A stretch of DNA of 64,000 nucleotides from Stramonita haemastoma (taxonomy: Eukaryota; Mollusca; Gastropoda; Neogastropoda; Muricidae): positions 14,501,667 through 14,565,666 of the forward strand of contig CM060329.1 in assembly GCA_030674155.1 (NCBI GenBank), given 5' to 3'. Positions 1 to 14,395 of the stretch are shown piece by piece; the stretch's first letter is position 1, and every line of letters begins with the position of its first letter. The notes under the pieces were generated by a model that saw nothing but the letters and a program-made list of their open reading frames with translations, did not search any database and had not been told where the DNA came from. Both the position numbers and the translations under genes were made by a program.

Positions 1-1137
<1,137 letters not shown>

Positions 1138-1857
1138 GATGTCTTGATGATAAATGTCAAGCCAGTTTCCGGTTGTTGTTTGTCTTACAATGTACATAAC
1201 TGATTACTTCTTCGTCAATAAAAACATATTTCATTACTTTTAATTACAAATCCTTAATTTATGACGTTTTTCTTTGATACGGTTTATGTTCTTTTGCTCT
1301 TTGTGAAAAGCTCTTCATCTATCCAGTATTCTTCGGAGTGCGTGGGGATTGGGTACCTGTACATAGAGAAAATCGTGAAGAAAAATATCCTGTGCATTGC
1401 AAAACGAGTACTCGGAACAAATGTCAGTCTTTTTCATGATCACTGTAAGCTAAGTCCTGCATTAAAATGTTGCTAAGTCGTAAACTGTAATCATGTCATT
1501 GCCTTCTACTACGGAAAGAAATTCGTATAACAGGCGCCTTCGTTTACAGAGAACAATATCGACTGAAGTCAGAGCACGGCTGGCTCTCTCTACTTAGGGT
1601 GGAAAACCATACCAGCTAGGTATCATTCAGGATGTACTTTGAATTTCAGAGTGAATCTTAGGTTAATCAGAATGACTTAGAGTGATCCAGCAGGCTCTTT
1701 ATCTGCGGAACGCACATAAATAACGCCACCAACAAAGATAAATTTTCACCCATCGAACTCTGTCACAATGAACTCCAGCTCTGCTTTTGTTTTATATCAT
1801 GTTTGTGCCTAGATCAATGCCCCTTTTCCCCTTTGTCTTTAGTTACATCCAAAAATG
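1138..1857. other. Non-coding interval
   Basis: No repeat family or coding frame was recognised. A 71-codon frame at 1261-1476 has no recognisable similarity and no supporting context. Confidence 0.5.
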
Positions 1858-2295
1858 GTGGATCGGTGGTCTGGTTGGTAACACGCCTGTCTAGAAAGCG
1901 AAAAGTCTGGGTCGGAGTGTGAGGTGGTTTGAATCCCGTTTGGGCCGAAAACTTTTCCCCATCTATTAAGACAATTGAGCGGAAGTCTAGGTGCTAGTCT
2001 TTCGGGTGAGACAATAAACCGAGGTTCCGTGTGTTACACATCATTATTTAGCGCACGTAAAAGAACTCACGGCACCAAGGGCGTTGTCACCGGCAAAATT
2101 CTGTAGATAAAAAGCCACTCTGATAGGGAAACAAATACAGTTGTAGACAGGAAAATGAAAAAAAAAATAATAATGGGTAGGCGCTGCACTTGTGGCGACG
2201 CGCTCTCCCCCCGGAGGGCAGCCCGAATTTCACGCAGAGAAATCTGCTGTGACATAAAGTGGTATAAAAAATGAAATATAAAAATATAAAAACTG
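1858..2295 (+). mobile_element. tRNA-derived SINE, near full length
   Basis: The head looks like a tRNA-type RNA polymerase III promoter. An A-box-like sequence TGGTCTGGTTGG lies at about 1867-1878 and a B-box-like sequence GGTTTGAATCC at 1926-1936. A conserved body follows with GGTGAGACAATAAACCGAGG (about 2004-2023), then TTTAGCGCACGTAAAAGAAC. The 3' part contains GACGCGCTCTCC and GCAGCCCGAATTTCA and ends in an A/T-rich tail of repeated AAATATAAA. This body resembles SINE copies that, from memory, are widespread in gastropod genomes; I have not named the family. Mobilisation would need a partner LINE. Target-site duplications were not identified. Confidence 0.75.
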
Positions 2296-2770
2296 TCTGC
2301 TTTCCCACTACACCGGCATTACTTTTCTTTTTCTTTCATTTTTTGCACCCTAAATCAATGTCCTTGTCTCTTACTCTTCACTTGCAGAAATAAGCGAAAT
2401 ACTATATGTTTTTCCAATAAAGGGGTAATCTTATTCTGCACACGATTGCATTATTGCTAGCGGTAAGATGTGTACACTTCACTGCTAATCAGTGTAATAG
2501 TGATATAATTATAGAACCGTTTCGACAGAGGCTGCTGCAGCAGATAAGGAAGAGGCGCTCTGTGACTGTGGCTTCCATTGCTAAAGTGAGGTAGACAGGG
2601 CCGACAGGGCAGCAGGGCAATGCTCTATTGCTTGTGACTGGAGGTGCAGGACAGATAAACCTAATGTGCTTCAGAGGGTTGTCGTGGGGTGAAGGCAGAG
2701 AAGTGGTCTATGGATCAATTCTGAGAATGTGTGGCGTAACTGGTGTGTGCATACATCCTCGTGATGGCAC
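2296..2770. other. Non-coding interval
   Basis: No recognised feature. The short frame at 2628 upstream of the CA tract is only the lead-in to a low-complexity reading frame. Confidence 0.5.
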
Positions 2771-2989
2771 AGGCACACAAATATACACATACACGCACAT
2801 GTGCAACAACACATACGTACACACGCACCCACCCACCTACCTACACCAAACACACGTATGCACGCACGCACTCACGCGCACACGCGCACACACGCACACA
2901 CACACACACTCACGCACGCACGCACGCACGCACACAAACACACGCACACGCACACGCACACGCGCACGTGCACACGCGCAACGCAACGC
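2771..2989. repeat. CA-rich imperfect microsatellite
   Basis: This is a degenerate CA/CACG tract with ACGC tetramers. It is alternating purine-pyrimidine, hence potentially Z-DNA-forming. Poly-His/Thr frames over it are artefacts. Confidence 0.9.
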
Positions 2990-3151
2990 ACCACACCACA
3001 CCACACCACACCACACCACACCACACCACACCACACCATACCACACCACACCACACCACACCACACCACACCACACCACACCACACCACACCTCACCACA
3101 CCACATCACACCACACCACACCACACAACACCACACCACACCACACACACG
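2990..3151. repeat. (ACCAC)n pentanucleotide minisatellite
   Basis: About 30 copies of ACCAC/CACAC run directly out of the CA tract. Only a few units vary (for example CATACC and CTCACC), which suggests a fairly recent expansion from the neighbouring CA repeat. Confidence 0.95.
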
Positions 3152-3799
3152 GCTACCATGTGAATATTTCGCGTACTTTTAAAATCACAGGCATGTCCAC
3201 CACTCTATTTCTTCAAGCCGTACGATTCTTCCTTGTTTAGCCCGTAACTTTTTGAATTATATGTCAATCTTGCTGTGCACAGGCAATAAAGGTCCATGAT
3301 CAATAACCACATTCTCGGCTACATCATGAGACTTGTGGATATATTTGCTTCAGAGACAACTGGGAAAGTGTAACTTGCATTAGTAATGATAAGGAAAACA
3401 TCAAGCAGTAAAAGTCATCTCTGCAGTCTCCCCCCTGTGGGAATGCCGGAAGCCTATCAGTATCAATAGCATCCCCAACTTCTGAAAATTTTGTGCTAGA
3501 AATTTTCCTTTCCTTTTACTCTCTTTTTTTTCTGACATGTTCCTTTTCTTCCTCTTCCCTACGTTATGCCCCAGGAAGACTTAAAAGATAACAATTCTCT
3601 CTTATACTGAAGTCGGATGCGCTGGGCCTGATCTGTCGGGTGCTTAACGGCAGCGTGACGTATTTTTCCTCAAATAACAGACAAGAATAGTTGCTGTCTG
3701 AGCATTCGACAAAGGAGTTTTGTCCTTGGCGTTATTGACTAATGTGGTAAAGCCGAAATCAAATCAAATGAAATAAAACAAAAAATCAAAAAGTTTGAG
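3152..3799. other. Non-coding interval
   Basis: No coding frame or repeat was recognised. An A-rich stretch near 3755-3795 precedes the SINE copy. Confidence 0.5.
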
Positions 3800-4135
3800 T
3801 GATGTGCCCGGGTTCGACTCTCGTTCAAGAGGATTTTTTCTCTGGAGTTAACATCAGCGCTGACTCCACTCCCCCCGAAGTCCTTCAGATGAGACTATAA
3901 ACCGAGGTCCCATGTGCGAACGCACGCAGAGCATCTTGCTTACACATTAAAACCTATGCCGTTGTTCGGAAAAGTAGGACATTGTGTGCTGGTGGGAACG
4001 GATGACAAAATTTACAAAAATGCATACGCATAGGGACTAGGTGTAAAAGAACCACACGGGTGCTTATTCCATCATCCTCGAAATAAAAGAATAAATCAAT
4101 TAACTAAATTTTAAAATTAAATAAATAAACGACAC
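3800..4135 (+). mobile_element. 5'-truncated SINE, second family
   Basis: A B-box-like GGGTTCGACTCTC lies at about 3810-3822. It is followed by GATGAGACTATAAACCGAGG (about 3888-3907) and then GCGAACGCACGCAGAGCATC. The 3' part holds GTGTGCTGGTGGGAACGGAT and a tail of AATAAA-type repeats ending near 4135. The 'gatgagac..ataaaccgagg' core is shared with the SINE at 1858, but the 3' half differs and matches copies at 60935 (minus) and 63655 (plus). This half is also the source of the first part of module M in the macrosatellite. No A box is visible, so the head is probably lost. Confidence 0.75.
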
Positions 4136-4354
4136 ACAGGCAACCAATTCAAGATGTGATAGAATAGAAAAGACGTCTTTCTTCTGTGACACAGGCACTG
4201 GAAAACTCCGTTATTCACAGCAAAAATAATGCTAACATATGCCTAAATGCATACTGCATGCCAATAGACCGTTGCAGAAACGATCATTTAATTTGGGGGG
4301 GTGCTGTTCTTTGTTTTTTCTGCTTTTCTTTCGTTTTGGGTTTGTTTGTTGTTT

Positions 4355-4387
4355 GGGGGGGGGGGGTTGTTGGGAGGGGGGGGGGGG
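4355..4387 (+). other. G-run with quadruplex-forming pattern
   Basis: Two runs of twelve G and one GGG are separated by TTGTT and A. This fits the usual G-quadruplex pattern of four or more G-tracts. No gene context is visible. Confidence 0.5.
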
Positions 4388-4733
4388 TTACTGTGATTGT
4401 CTCTTTTACGCAAGGGGGTGTCTGGTTTGGGTATGAAAACTTCTAATTGCAGATATCTACAAATAATGCAGAATTACTAAAGGTAATATCAGAAATTTAT
4501 CTTCTTCGTTGTCTGTCATATGAGCGTAAATGCACTGTGCTGCCGTCAAGAGTCTAGTCAGGTCAAGCACATCTGAATTGGGCATGAGAGAGAAAATCTG
4601 TTAGGTATTTGTAGGAAAAAACGCAGAAGAATGAACCAAGAAGGCAGAAAACAGATGAAAGTAGCAATAGAACAATGCATAAACAAAAAGAGGAATGGAA
4701 TAAAGGGAATTCCTGACATAGAATTGCCTGAAC

Positions 4734-4988
4734 GTGGGAATGTTTATTTATACTGACAGGCCCCCACAGGAAAAGATTATGACTATTTCTGATCTCTCAA
4801 CTGTCTCCTCAGAGAAATTAAAGCAGTCTAAGGAAGAGTGCATGGCAAAAGCAATAAACTGTAGTGCTAACTGGAAAGAGAGAACCATGCCACCAAGATA
4901 TGCACAATCACTTGTCAAAGCGTCAGCAACATCCCTGACTGATACACGAAGGATATACTTTAGTACATACTTTGTCAAGAGATATTGA
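4734..4988 (+). CDS. Unrecognised 84-codon reading frame, coding-like
   Basis: This is an ATG-to-stop frame of 84 codons with balanced amino-acid composition, unlike the surrounding low-complexity frames. It includes the stretches SEKLKQSKEECMAKAI, MPPRYAQSLVKAS and SLTDTRRIY. I recognise no domain or family. The ATG may not be a true start: a possible splice acceptor (TTTATTTATACTGACAG, ending about 4759) lies inside the frame, so an internal exon starting there is equally possible. It could be an exon of a host gene, a piece of a transposon, or chance. Confidence 0.2.
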   Translation: MGMFIYTDRPPQEKIMTISDLSTVSSEKLKQSKEECMAKAINCSANWKERTMPPRYAQSLVKASATSLTDTRRIYFSTYFVKRY

Positions 4989-5365
4989 TAAATATTACAG
5001 TGCTTTCATTTTTGGAACATGATTTTTTGACTAACGTGCGACAGTACTGAAATCGCACTAGTGCTGTTTTGGTTTTTTTAAATTTGACAACTAGTTACCA
5101 TATACCCCGTAAAATCCTAGCATACCCCCCCCCTGCACTGATTTAGGGCAAAATTGGGGGTTGGGCGTTTGCTAGGGACAGACCCCTTTGTACAAAGTAA
5201 TTTTTGTGCTCAACCCTGTAATTGAGTGAATACAAACCCCGAAAGTATGTAGATTAGGTCGTGTGAGTAAAAGTGAAGGAAAATAGAAAAAAAAGGACTT
5301 TGAGGCAAAGAAGGCCAACGAGTTCCATTGCTTTCCGTTGTAGGTCCTTGTTTCGCAATACAAAA
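4989..5365. other. Non-coding transition to the repeat array
   Basis: Unique-looking AT-rich sequence with a run of nine C at about 5124-5132. The first recognisable family A monomer begins at about 5366. Confidence 0.5.
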
Positions 5366-6713
5366 TACAAAATCTGATCCACCTTTTCCTGGACGGGTCC
5401 AAAATCCAATCCTCCTTTTCCTCGTCAGGTCCAAAGTTCAATGTACCCACCTTTTTGTCATCACGTAAAGTGCACCTTATATTGGTTGGGTTAAAAATCC
5501 AACCCACTTTTTACTTATCATGTCCAAAATGCAACCCACCTCTTCGTAGTTTTGTCTCGAATCTAACCCACTGTTTTCTGGTCATGTCCAAATCCAACCT
5601 CATTTTGAGTTTGTAGTAAAGACCCGCCTATTCCTGGTCAGGTCCAAAATCTGATCAACCTTTTCCTGGTCAGGTCCAAAATCAAACCCACCATTTCCTG
5701 TTCAGGTCAAAAATCAAACCCGCCATTTCCTGGTCAAGTCGAAAATGCAAACCACAATTTCCTGGTCAGGTCCAAAATCCGATCCACCTTTTCCTGGTCA
5801 GGTCCCAAATCCAACCCACCATTTCCTGGTAAGGTCCAAAATCTGATCCACCTTTTCCTCGTTGGGCCCAAAATCAAGTCCACGTTTTCCTGGTCAGATC
5901 CAAAAACTAAGTGTACACACCTTTTCTCATCACCTAAAATCGACTTTTCATTGGTTGTGTTAAAAATCAAACGCATCTTTTCCTGATCCCTTCCAAAATG
6001 CAACCAGCCTCTTCGTACTTTTGTCTCAAAACGAACCCACTGTTTCATGGTCAAGTCCAAACCCAATCTCATTTTGTGTTTTTAGTACAGACCAACCTTT
6101 TCCTGGGCAGGTCCAAATTCATAACAACCAATTCCTGGTCAGGTCCAAAATCTGATTCACCGTTTCCTTGTTAGGTCCAAAGTCGAACCCACCTTTTCCT
6201 AGTCAGGTCCAAAATCCAACCCACCATTTCCTGGTGAGGTCCAAAATCTGATCCACCATTTCTTGGAGGGGTCCAAAATCCAATCCCCCTTTTCCTGGTC
6301 AGGTCCAATTCGAACCTCATTTTGTGTTTGTAATACAGACCCACATATTCCTGGTCAGATCCAAAATGCAACCCACCTTTTCCTGGTCAGGTCCAAAATC
6401 TGATCCACCATTTCCTGGTCAGGTCCAAAATCCAACCTACCATTCCATGGTCAGATTCAAAATCAGATCAACCTATTCTTGGTCAGGTCCAACAGGTCCA
6501 AAAATCAACCCACCTATTCCTGGTCAGGTCCAAAATCCAACCCACGTTTTCCTGGTCAGGTCCAACATCCAACCCACTAATTTTTTGGTCAGGTCCAAAA
6601 TCTGATCCACCTTTTCCTGGTTAGGTCCAAAATCTGATCCATATTTTCCTGGTCAGGTCCAAAATCCAATCCACCATTTCCTTGTCAGGTTCAAAATCCA
6701 ACCTACCATTGTT
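5366..6713 (+). repeat. Family A 32-bp tandem array, block 1
   Basis: The basic monomer is 32 bp with the core CCTGGTCAGGTCCAAAATC. Two alternating types follow the core, TGATCCACCTTTT and CAACCCACCATTT. Successive CCTGG starts at 6382 and 6414 show the exact period. A landmark of diverged monomers of about 250 bp recurs at roughly 5387-5635 and 5880-6090. In order it carries CCTGGACGGGTCC, TTCAATGTACCCACC, TATTGGTTGGGTTAAAAATC, TTTTGTCTCGAATCTAACCC and CCTCATTTTGAGTTTGTAG. Since 32 is not a multiple of three and the monomer lacks stops, long frames on both strands are artefacts. This is the left edge of the macrosatellite. Confidence 0.95.
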
Positions 6714-6864
6714 ATAAGTCAAGAAAATGTGGGCGTTTGTTATAGTGCTGCATAATGGTCTCATAATACAGTACAATCTGTTTTGTTGTATTGTAAAATG
6801 TAAAATGTGTTTACTGTGTCATGTGGTTATATAGTGGAAGAGGTTATGTTTTATGGTGTTATAT

Positions 6865-6869
<5 letters not shown>
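6714..6869 (+). repeat. Family B GT arm, left half interrupted by insertion
   Basis: Family A stops abruptly at CCAACCTACCATT and a GT-oriented family B segment starts with GTTATAAGTCAAGAAAATG. The same entry sequence occurs inside the GT arms near 38820 and 44080. The arm continues as far as GGTGTTATATCTT and resumes after an insertion at about 8162 with TCTTATCGTGTTAAAGTAC. Uninterrupted arms read GGTGTTACATCTTATTGTG (21358). Confidence 0.85.
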
Positions 6870-8161
<1,292 letters not shown>

Positions 8162-8754
8162 TGGTCTTATCGTGTTAAAGTACAGTGGAGTGTGTTTGTG
8201 CTACAATGTAGTAAAATACGTGTAGTAAAATGCGTGTTGGTAGTGTTACATTATAATAAACAGCGAGAAATGTGTGTTTTGTGCAGTTATGATACTTTTA
8301 TGGTACACTAAAGTACAGTGCAATGTCTTTTGTGCTATAGTGTAAAATAAGTATAGAAAAATGTGTGTTAATGTGTGTGTGTATTACAGAATAATAAACG
8401 TGTGTTCTGTAGTGTTATGAGAGTGAAATGTGTTTTGTGCAGTTATGATTCTGTATTTGTGAGTCTGTTGTGTTTTTATATATTTCTTCCTCTTTTCTTT
8501 TTTTATAGTGCAGCAAAATCTGCGATTTGAAGTGTACAGAAAATGCGTTTTGTAATCTGTAATCTGTAATTTTCTATAGAGTGCTGCACTTTCTCTTTTT
8601 CTTTTTTTTGTGGTGTTATTGTAACTGAAAATCCGTTTTGTAGTGTTATAACACGGTAAAATAATATTTTTGTGAAGTTTTACAGTGTTTAATGATGTTA
8701 AAGTACAGTAAAATGTGTTTGTTTCTAAAACAGTTTTGCTGTGCAATGAAAAAT
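8162..8754 (+). repeat. Family B GT arm, right half, with B-to-A junction
   Basis: This is the continuation of the arm broken at 6869. It ends in the conserved exit AAACAGTTTTGCTG, then GCAATGAAAAATCCAAATCA and CTTTTTCCTCAT, which leads straight into family A. The same exit occurs near 21910, 31450, 44780 and 51935. Confidence 0.9.
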
Positions 8755-9343
8755 CCAAATCACTTTTTCCTCATCAAACCTCCAGCGGTCAGGTCTAAAA
8801 TCTGATCCAACTTTTTCTGATCAGGGTGCAACCCGCCTCTTCGTACTTTTGTCTCAAATCTAACCCACTATTTTATGGTCAGGTCCGAATCCAACCTCAT
8901 TTTCTATTTCTATTACAGACCCACATTTTCCTGGTCGGGTCCAAAATCCAACCCACCATTTCTTAGCTAGGTCTAAAATCTGATCCTCCTTTTCCTGGAA
9001 AGGTACAAAATCAAACAAAACATTTCCTGGTCATGTCCAAAATGGAGACCCCCATTTCCTGGTAAGGTCCAAAATCTGATCCCCTTTTTTCTGGTCAGGT
9101 CCAAAATGCAAGCCACCATTTCCTGGTCAAGTCCAAAATCTGATCCATCTTTTCCTTGTCAAGTCCAAAATCTGTTCCATCTTTTCCTGGTCATGTCCAA
9201 AATGAAACCCACCATTTACTAGCCAGGTCCAAAATCTAATCCACCTTTTCGTGGACGGGTCCAAAATCAAACCCACCATTTCCTGGTCAAGTCCAAAATG
9301 CAACCCCCCATTTCCTGATCAAGTCCAAAATCTGATCCATATT
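8755..9343 (+). repeat. Family A array, block 2a
   Basis: 32-bp monomers follow the junction. A partial landmark lies at about 8816-8925. The block is cut by an inverted-repeat element at 9344. Confidence 0.93.
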
Positions 9344-9767
9344 TGTGACGCTCCACCACATAATGAGACGGAGTGCACCTGAGGTCAATTTTAAGTTATT
9401 GACATGTTATTAATGTGCAATAAAGTGGCTATCAAATGCAAACAACAGATTGAAAATTGGACAATTCTGTGCAACATTATTACAAATTGAAATGATAGAC
9501 TGCAGGATGGGACAAAATGAGAAACGGGCAAGTTTATTTTTGTAACAGGTTGTCAGAATGAGTGCTTTGGTATTTTCAAAACACATTTAAAAGCAAAAGG
9601 AATAAAAATTATGCCTTGATATTTCATTATAAGAAAAATAAACAGATCTAGTTTAATAATCAATCAAAATCTCAAAATTGACAACTTGACCCCCACCTGC
9701 CTTTAAAGGCTCCTAGCGCAAAATTGGGTAATGTGCTAAGCGACTCATTTCGTGGTGGAGCGCCACA
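9344..9767. mobile_element. MITE-like element with 27-bp terminal inverted repeats
   Basis: The left end reads TGTGACGCTCCACCACATAA followed by TGAGACG. The reverse complement of the right end reads TGTGGCGCTCCACCACGAAA followed by TGAGTCG, with four mismatches over 27 bases. The 424-bp interior is AT-rich and non-coding, as expected of a non-autonomous DNA transposon. The flanks are family A: GATCCATATT on the left and TTTTCTTCAGGTCC on the right, which fits insertion into a GATCCATATTTTCCTGG-type monomer. Any target duplication is short (TT or similar) and cannot be resolved, so the superfamily is open. Confidence 0.8.
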
Positions 9768-10258
9768 TTTTCTTCAGGTCCAAAATCAAAACAACTATTT
9801 CCTGGTCAGGTCCAATATCCAACCCACTATTCCCTGGTCGGGTCCAACATCTGATCCAGCTATTCCTGGTCAGGTCCAAAATCCAACCCACTAATTCCTG
9901 GTCAGATCCAAAATCTGGTCAACCTTTTCCTGGATGGTTCCAAAATCCAATCCACCTTTTCCTGATCAGATCCAAAATATTGTATACACATCTTTTCTCA
10001 TCCTCAAAAATCGACCTTTTACTGCTTGGGTTAAAAATCAAACCAAACTTTTCCTTATCCTAACCAAAATGCAATCCACGTCTTCCTGCTTTTGTCTCAA
10101 ATCTAACCCACTATTTTATGGTCAGGTCCAAATCCCACTTCATTTTGTGTTTGTAGTACAGACCCACATTTTCCTGGCCAGGTTCAAAATGCAACCCACC
10201 TTTTCCCGATCAGGTCCAAAGTCTGATCTACCTTTCCGTGGTCAGGTCCAAAATCCAA
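9768..10258 (+). repeat. Family A array, block 2b
   Basis: Monomers with one landmark at about 9930-10170. The array stops at the duplicated target CCAA (10255-10258) of the next insertion. Confidence 0.93.
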
Positions 10259-10339
10259 CACGGCTTCTCATAGCGGTCTCTTTAGTTCCCCGCTCAAAGT
10301 TCATGACCCGCAGCTGGCAGGGCGTTGATATAAATAAAC

Positions 10340-10385
10340 GGGGCAAAAGGAAAGACGGCAGTGGGGCAAAAGGAAAGACGGCAGT
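10340..10385 (+). repeat. 23-bp tandem duplication inside the transposon
   Basis: The sequence GGGGCAAAAGGAAAGACGGC plus AGT occurs twice head to tail without change (10340-10362 and 10363-10385). Confidence 0.9.
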
Positions 10386-11246
10386 AGCAGCTAGTGCTAT
10401 AGCCGTGTTCAGCTGTAATTTACCATGGTTTCTTTCACGCATGGTTTTGCACAGTGATTCGTCCAAAAAAAGACAAACAAAGCTCTCTTTACAATCAGCT
10501 TTAAACAAGCTTTCTTTTGACACCAAACTCCATATACTTTCTTTCACACTGGTTGACGTGAGAGCAGTCAAAACATGGGTGAAGATGAGCAGGGGAGGGA
10601 CAGGAAAAACACAGTCACAAAAATCAGTCATTTTTAACTCTCTCTCTCTAAAAGAACAGACATTTCTAATATACAAACAACAAATATAAGAGAAAAAATT
10701 GAACATGTCTGCATGCAGAGTAACTGTTTTTCTTTGCTGAGTTTTTTTTTTCTGTGGGCACAGCGAAGCTATAGATGAACACACCGTAGTAGTCTACCAC
10801 CTGCAGCGCGCGAGAAGCAGCGCGATACACAGCGTGGGGTGAGAGTCTGGCAGTCATTAGTGTCGGCTAGGTATCTCACTTCACTTTAAACACTAGGCCT
10901 ACTGCATAGTCATGGCAATTTAGCACATACACAGTCCACTGTTTCATCAGATTTTAGTGGTTTCGCTACAGCTGAAGGTTTATTTACTAATTCCAGTACA
11001 GCTTATAACCACGAGCACACAGTAGAAAACAAATGTCTTGTCAATGTCATCAGGCAGAAATAGCTCACAAATGACTGGGTTTAAAAAAAAATATATTTCA
11101 TTGATGTTTCTGATACTATACAAAAAAATCTTCTGATCATGTTGAAAAAATGTTGTGATCAAAAGCGTGACTATTTCAGTGTTGTGAAAAAAGAACAAAC
11201 CACACAGAAATCTACACTTTGACATCAAAGTAAAAACGAGAAAGAG

Positions 11247-11912
<666 letters not shown>

Positions 11913-12286
11913 AACAAGCTGACACTCCGGGCTTTGTTTCTTGAGAGACCCAATGGTTTTAAAATATTTTTTAAAAATAGTTAACACAAAAATACACCAA
12001 CAAAGTTACAACAAACAGGTAAAGCAAGTATAAAGTTTTGTTCACTGAAGTATGATCATTGTAAAAAATGGTGGGAATCCGGCATCATATGTAAAAAAGC
12101 CTTTAATACAGAAATTTGCTCGGTGGCTAATAGACAGCTCAGCATCGCCATGTGCTGGACTCTGACCCCTGACCGCGCGGCGCCCTAGATAGGCCTAGCC
12201 TAGCGGTGGGATAGAATTTCGGGTTACGGAGTGCAGTGCCAGCCGCCAACTAAAGAGTCGGATTTTTCCTGTTTTGAGCAGCCGTG

Positions 12287-14395
12287 CCAACCAAGCATTT
12301 CCTAGTCAGGTCCAAAATCCAACCCCCGATTTTCTGGTCAGGTCCAAAATCTGATAAACTTTTTCCTGGTCAGGTCCAAAATCAAACCCACCATTTCCTG
12401 GTCAGGTCCAAAATCTTTTCCATATTTTCCTGGTCAGGTCCAAAATCCAACACCATTTCCATATCAGGACCAAAATCCATCAAACCCACCGTTCCATATT
12501 CAGGTTAAAAATCTGATCCACCTATTCCTGGTCAGGTCCAAAAGGTCCAAAACTCAACCCACTTATTCCTGGTCAGGTCCAAAATCCAACCCACTATTTC
12601 CTGATCAGGTCTAATATTCACCCAAGCATTTCCTGGTCAGGTCCGAAATCTTATCCACCTTATTCTTGTCAGGTCCAGAATCCAACCAAACAATTCCTGG
12701 TCAGGTCCAAAATCTGATCCACCTTTTCCTGGACGGGTCCAAAATCCAATCCTCCTTTTCCTGGTCAAGTCCAAAGTTCAGTGTACCACCCTTTTTTCAT
12801 CATCTAAAGTGTACCTTATATTGGTTGGGTTAAAAATACAACACACCTTTTACTTATCCTGTCCAAAATAGAACCCACCTCTTTGTAGTTTTGTCTCGAA
12901 TCTAACCCACTCTTTTCTGTTCAGATCCAAATGTAACCTCATTTTGTGTTTGTAGTAAAGACCCACCTATTCCTGGTCAGGTCCAAAATCTGATCCATAT
13001 TTTCCTGGTCAGGTCCAAAATCTGATCCATATTTTCCTGGTCAGGTCCAAAATCTGATCCATATATTCCTTGTCAGGTCCAAAATTCAACCCAGCATTCC
13101 ATGGTCCGGTTTAATATCTGATCCACCTATTCCTGGTCAGGTCCAAATCCAACCTATCTTTCCCAGGTTATGTTCAAAGTCTGATCCACCTTTTTACTGG
13201 TCAGGTCCAAAATTAAACCCATCATTTCTTGGTCAGGTCAAAAATCTGGTCCAACTTTTCCTGGACGGGTTTAAAATCCAATCCACCTTTTTCAGCCGGG
13301 ATCAGAATTTCAGCCTACCCACCTTTTCTCATTGCCTAAAATCCACCTTTTATTAATTCCGTTAAAAATCCAACCCATCTTTTCCTTATCCAATCCACAA
13401 TGCAACCCACCTCTTTCTACATTTGTCTGAAATCCGACCTACCATTTCCTGGTGAGGTACAAAATCCAACCCACCTTTTCCTGGTAAGAAAAATCCAAAC
13501 CACCATTTTCTGATCAAGTCCAAAATCTGATGCATATTTTCCTCGTCAGGTCTTAAATCCAACCCACCATTTCCTGGTCAGTTCCAAAATCTTATCCACC
13601 TTTTCCTGGTAAGGTCCAAAATCAAACCCAACAAGTCTTGTTCAGGCCCTTAATCTGATCCACCTATTCCTGGACGGGGCCAAAATCCTACCCATCTTTT
13701 CCTGGTCAGGTCCAAAGTTCAGTCTATCCCCCTTTTCTCCTTGCCTAAAACCCACCTTTTATTAGTTGGGTTAAATCCAACCCACCTTTTCCTTATCCCA
13801 TCCAAAATGCAACACACCTCTTTGTACTTTTGTCTCAAATCTAACCCATGTCCAAATCCAACCTCATTTTGTGTTTGTAGTACACACCCACCTATTCCTG
13901 GTCAAGTCCCAAATCCAGCCCACCTTTTCCTGGTCAGGTCCAAAATCAACCCACATTTCTTGTCAGGTCAAAATCTGATCCACCTTTTCCTGGTCAGGTC
14001 CAAAATCCAACCCACCATTTCCTGGTTAGTTCCAAAATCTGATCCTCTTTTCCTGTCAAGTCCAAAATCCAACCCACCATTCCTGGTTAGGTCAAAATTC
14101 TGATCCACTTTTCCTGCTCAGGTCCAGAATCCAACCACCAATCCTGGTCAGCTCTTAAATTTTATCCACCTTTTCCTGGTCCTGTCCAAAATTCAATCCA
14201 CCTTTTCCTGGTCAGTCCAAAATTCCGTTACCCACCCTTTCTCATCGTCTAAAATCCACCTTTCATTGTGGTTCAAATCCAACCCACCTTTTCCTCATCC
14301 CGTCCAAAATGCAACCTACCTCTTCGTACTTTTGTTTGAAATCCTCTATTTTCTGGTCAGGTCCAAATCTAATCTAATTTTGTGTTTGTAGTAAC
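12287..14395 (+). repeat. Family A array, block 2c
   Basis: The block starts at the second CCAA target copy. Landmarks lie at about 12725-12975, 13255-13440, 13670-13895 and 14160-14395, so the higher-order spacing here is about 410-530 bp. A variant monomer with a doubled AGGTCC (GGTCCAAAAGGTCCAAAACTC) occurs at about 12535-12560. The block ends inside a landmark, at TTTTGTGTTTGTAGTA, exactly where module M begins. Confidence 0.94.

Noticed and set aside
1261..1476. 71-codon frame in the left flank
   Set aside because: No recognisable domain, no splice or promoter context, and a length expected by chance in AT-rich DNA.
1858..1940. Possible functional tRNA gene
   Set aside because: Box A and box B are present, but no cloverleaf can be folded, and the sequence continues as a SINE body.
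9934..10689. 251-codon plus-strand and 180-codon minus-strand frames as candidate transposases
   Set aside because: The first half of the plus frame is family A sequence. Neither frame shows a DDE, zinc-finger or other transposase motif, and both cross the transposon edge.
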